Shown here in pieces: positions 12,056-14,533 of a DNA stretch of 14,533 nt. The translations under genes and the position numbers were made by a program. Position 1 is the first letter of the stretch. Each line of letters starts with the position of its first letter. This DNA comes from JBDTLH01 sp039934875 (GTDB taxonomy: Bacteria > Acidobacteriota > Terriglobia > Terriglobales > Acidobacteriaceae). The notes beneath the pieces were generated by a model. That model was not told where the DNA came from, searched no databases, and saw only the letters and a list, made by a program, of their open reading frames with translations. The DNA lies in the NCBI GenBank assembly GCA_039934875.1, contig JBDTLH010000140.1, forward strand, positions 1 to 14,533, given 5' to 3'.

Positions 12056-14533
12056 TTATTGCAGGGAACCGGCGTAGAGTGTGGGTGCGCCGAGTTGTTC
12101 GGCTTGTTGGTTGAAGGCGTTGACCTGGGAGTTGACGAGGGTGTCGATGGCTTTTACGCGCTCGGCTACGAGGGGGCGGAGGGCGGCGACGCCCTGCACC
12201 ATTTCATCGCTGGGCGCGCTGTCGTAGTCGCTGGATACTTCGCCGAACAAGCGTTGCAAACGGTCGTGCAGGCGGGCGAGGTAATGAAGGTAGTATTTCG
12301 AATCGTTCTGGATCGCGGGGTTGTACACCGGCTCCTGCCAGCCGATGACTTGCTTATCGAGTGCCTGAGCTTTTTCCAGTAGCGGACGATATTTTTGGGC
12401 GGTGCCTTCCAGTTGCAACTGGTGTTCGAGGGCGGTGATCTGGCTGTGCAGTGAGGCGCTGCGGTTGAGCGCGCGATTGATGATGGATATCTGGTCGCGC
12501 AGTTCCAGCGCCATTTGTTGTTGCTTTTTATAGGCTTCGAGGTCGAAGGGGAAGCGCGGGTCGGGTGCGACTTCGACGGGCGTGGTCTGGGAGCTGCCGT
12601 TGCAGGTGACGGTGAGTTTGTAGGTCCCGGGCAGGACGCGGGGGCCGGAGGGGCCGCGCTGCTGCGGCTCATCAGGATTGGGGACGGTGGAGACGCGCAG
12701 GCGGGCGGGAGCATCTTCGGAGAGGTCCCAGGCGGCGCGGTTGATGCCCGCCTTCGCCGGGCCATAGAAGGTTTTTATCAGCTTGCCGGAGGGGTCCGTG
12801 ATGCTGATGCGGACGGGAGTCTCGCCCTCAGGAAGTTTGCCTGCGGCAGGGGCGTGGGCGAGCCAGTAGCTGATGACCGCGCCCTTGAGGGGATTCGGGG
12901 CGGCCCAGACGCCGGCCGCGGGGCGTCCGTATTTGTTGAAGGAGTTCCAGAAGTGCGCGGGCTGCGAGGAGAAGAGATGGAAGGGGGCGTTCGCGGTCTG
13001 CGCGTCCCATTGCGCGTCCCATTGCTCAAGGGGCGAGAGATCGTCGAGGGCATACAATCCGCGCCCGTGGGTGGCGACGATCAGATCATGATTGCTCTTG
13101 TGGAATTTGAGATCGTAGATAGGGACGGTGGGGAAGCCGCCCTTAAGCGCCATCCAGTTATTGCCGTCATCGTGAGAGACGAAGAGGCCGGTATCGGTAC
13201 CGGCGATCAGCATCCCCTTCTGATTGGGATCTTCGCGAACGACGCGCGCGGGAGCGGAATCGGGGAGGCCGCGGCTGATGCTGGTCCAGGTTGCTCCGGC
13301 GTCGTGGGTGCGGAAGACGTAGGGTTTGTTGTCGTCGGTCTCATGATAGTCGATGGCGACATAAGCGGATGCGGGATCGAAGGGCGAGACTTCGATCTGC
13401 TGCACACGTCCCCACTCGGGTGCGGTTTTGGGGGTAACGTTTTTCCAGTGCGCGCCGCCGTCGCGGGTCAGTTGCACTACGCCGTCATCGGTGCCGACCC
13501 AGATGGTCTTAGGGTCCTGGGGGGAGAGCGCGAGGGAGAGGATGGTGTCATAGACCTCCGCGCCGCTGATGTCATAGGCGATGGGGCCGCCGGTCATGAC
13601 CTGTTTGGATTTGTCGTTTCGGGTGAGATCGGGGCTGATCGCCTGCCAGCTTTTACCTGCGTCAGTAGAGCGGAAGAGGACGTTCGCACCGAGGTAAACC
13701 TCTTGCGGATTGCGGGCGGCGACGGCTATGGGGGAGGTCCAGTTAAAGCGATACTTTAAGTCAGCGGGGGCGAGTTGCTCCTGGGTGACAAGATAAGGAC
13801 GGATATGGCGGGTGCGTCCGGTGGACTGGTCGAGGACCTCGGTGGATCCGTTTTGCGAGTCGGAGTAGATGAGGGGGGAGTTGAGCGCGGGGACTGCGTA
13901 TTGTCCGTCGCCGCCGATGGTGGTGAACCATTCGTTGTTGGGTATGGGGCCATTGTTGAGGGTCTGCGAGGGGCCGCACCAGGCGCTGTTGTCCTGCAAT
14001 CCGGCGCAGACGTTGAAGGGCGTTTTGTTATCGAGGGAGACGCTGTAAAGCTGGGCGATGGGCAGGCCGTCGAGGAAGCTCCAGTTGTTGCCGCCGTTCC
14101 AAGTGAGATAGACGCCGCCGTCATTGCCTTCGAGGATGCGCTGGGGATCGGTGGGATCGATCCAGATGGCGTGGTGGTCGGCGTGGACGCCGCGTCCGAT
14201 ATTGCGGGCGGTCTTGCCGCCGTCGTTCGAGAGCATGAGGTCGAAGCTGAGGAAGTAGAGTTTCTCTTCGTTGTCGGGGGCGACGGCGAAGCGTCCGAAG
14301 TACCAGGGGCGGGCGTTGATCATCATGTTATCGGTGACCTTCGACCAGTGGTCGCCGGCATCGTGCGAATCCCAGAGGACGCCATCCTTGGACTCGACGA
14401 GGGCGTAGATGTGGCGGGGATTGCTGGGCGCAATGGCGAGTCCCACGCGGCCGATGACGCCATGGGGCAGGCCGTCGGAAAGTTTCTTCCAGGTTGCACG
14501 TCGGACTGCGTCATGCCGAAGTCGAGCTCGCCG
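12056..14533 (-). CDS. Secreted BNR/VPS10-like beta-propeller protein, partial
   Basis: The C-terminal part (over 800 residues) of a large exported protein of the sortilin/VPS10-like BNR-repeat family, in acidobacteria often annotated as glycosyl hydrolase; the true role is not known. Asp-box-type repeats recur along it: SHDAGDHW, SNDGGKTA, TWNGGNNW, STDAGKSW, TRDGGAHW, THDAGATW and SHDDGNNW, each marking one propeller blade. After about residue 490 (counting from 14446) come a linker, a FlgD-like Ig segment (VRISITDPSGKLIKTFYGPAKAGINRAAWDL) and an all-helical end. The start and signal peptide lie outside the window. Near 14500 the reading frame seems broken: the family-like GATWKKL run is one base out of frame with the codons before it (see findings). 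Convergent with the toxin gene. Confidence 0.85.
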   Translation of the reverse strand, partial: RRARLRHDAVRRATWKKLSDGLPHGVIGRVGLAIAPSNPRHIYALVESKDGVLWDSHDAGDHWSKVTDNMMINARPWYFGRFAVAPDNEEKLYFLSFDLMLSNDGGKTARNIGRGVHADHHAIWIDPTDPQRILEGNDGGVYLTWNGGNNWSFLDGLPIAQLYSVSLDNKTPFNVCAGLQDNSAWCGPSQTLNNGPIPNNEWFTTIGGDGQYAVPALNSPLIYSDSQNGSTEVLDQSTGRTRHIRPYLVTQEQLAPADLKYRFNWTSPIAVAARNPQEVYLGANVLFRSTDAGKSWQAISPDLTRNDKSKQVMTGGPIAYDISGAEVYDTILSLALSPQDPKTIWVGTDDGVVQLTRDGGAHWKNVTPKTAPEWGRVQQIEVSPFDPASAYVAIDYHETDDNKPYVFRTHDAGATWTSISRGLPDSAPARVVREDPNQKGMLIAGTDTGLFVSHDDGNNWMALKGGFPTVPIYDLKFHKSNHDLIVATHGRGLYALDDLSPLEQWDAQWDAQTANAPFHLFSSQPAHFWNSFNKYGRPAAGVWAAPNPLKGAVISYWLAHAPAAGKLPEGETPVRISITDPSGKLIKTFYGPAKAGINRAAWDLSEDAPARLRVSTVPNPDEPQQRGPSGPRVLPGTYKLTVTCNGSSQTTPVEVAPDPRFPFDLEAYKKQQQMALELRDQISIINRALNRSASLHSQITALEHQLQLEGTAQKYRPLLEKAQALDKQVIGWQEPVYNPAIQNDSKYYLHYLARLHDRLQRLFGEVSSDYDSAPSDEMVQGVAALRPLVAERVKAIDTLVNSQVNAFNQQAEQLGAPTLYAGSLQ

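Noticed and set aside
12515..13759. 414-codon open frame on the plus strand
   Set aside because: It lies wholly antisense to the BNR/VPS10-like gene, whose Asp-box motifs prove the minus strand. The frame is open because of GC-rich codon bias, and its translation is low-complexity G/V/D/E/R-rich with no domain.

Overview
The window looks like a chromosomal segment of a moderately GC-rich soil bacterium, most likely an Acidobacteriota member of the Terriglobia type. This is inferred from gene content: a TIGR03790-type secreted protein with tandem Ig-like repeats, an HpnJ hopanoid radical SAM enzyme, a very large secreted BNR/VPS10-type beta-propeller protein, a YciE-type (DUF892) ferritin-like protein and a Phd/PIN toxin-antitoxin pair. 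No rRNA, tRNA, IS element, CRISPR array or phage gene is visible.

Layout. 1-235 is non-coding and carries two near-identical 36-bp direct repeats. 236-2236 (minus) is the TIGR03790/Ig-like protein. 2237-2682 has no intact gene, only the eroded C-terminal end of an Ig-like domain protein (2376-2618, minus). 2683-4989 (minus) is a compact OpuC/YehWXYZ-type osmolyte ABC transporter, in the order ATPase, permease, substrate-binding lipoprotein, tightly spaced and partly overlapping. Divergent from it, 5066-5155 encodes a 29-residue membrane peptide with a strong ribosome binding site. 5311-6097 (minus) holds a short helical protein followed by a YciE-type ferritin-like protein, ending in a probable terminator. 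6188-6442 (plus) is a stand-alone UBP-type zinc finger. 6446-8766 (minus) is a three-gene unit: hpnJ, then two four-helix EamA half-transporters that overlap each other. 8917-9159 (plus) is an AtpZ-like small membrane protein, followed by a secreted His/Asp-rich and Gly/Tyr/Asn-repeat protein (9310-9909) with a clear terminator. 10037-11020 is hemB (porphobilinogen synthase), followed by a doubtful small ORF. 11380-12041 is an antitoxin/PIN-toxin pair with a palindrome over its probable -10 box. 12056 to the right edge (minus) is the 3' part of the BNR/VPS10-like protein, with a likely frameshift near 14500.

How the genes work together. Three groups are convincing as functional units: the osmolyte ABC importer; the hpnJ-EamA-EamA unit, where the paired half-transporters resemble ArnE/ArnF-type lipid flippases and could act on a hopanoid or its head-group precursor (inference); and the toxin-antitoxin pair. 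Several starts (AtpZ-like, antitoxin, 62-residue protein) lack a Shine-Dalgarno sequence and have a -10-like box just upstream, suggesting leaderless or near-leaderless mRNAs.
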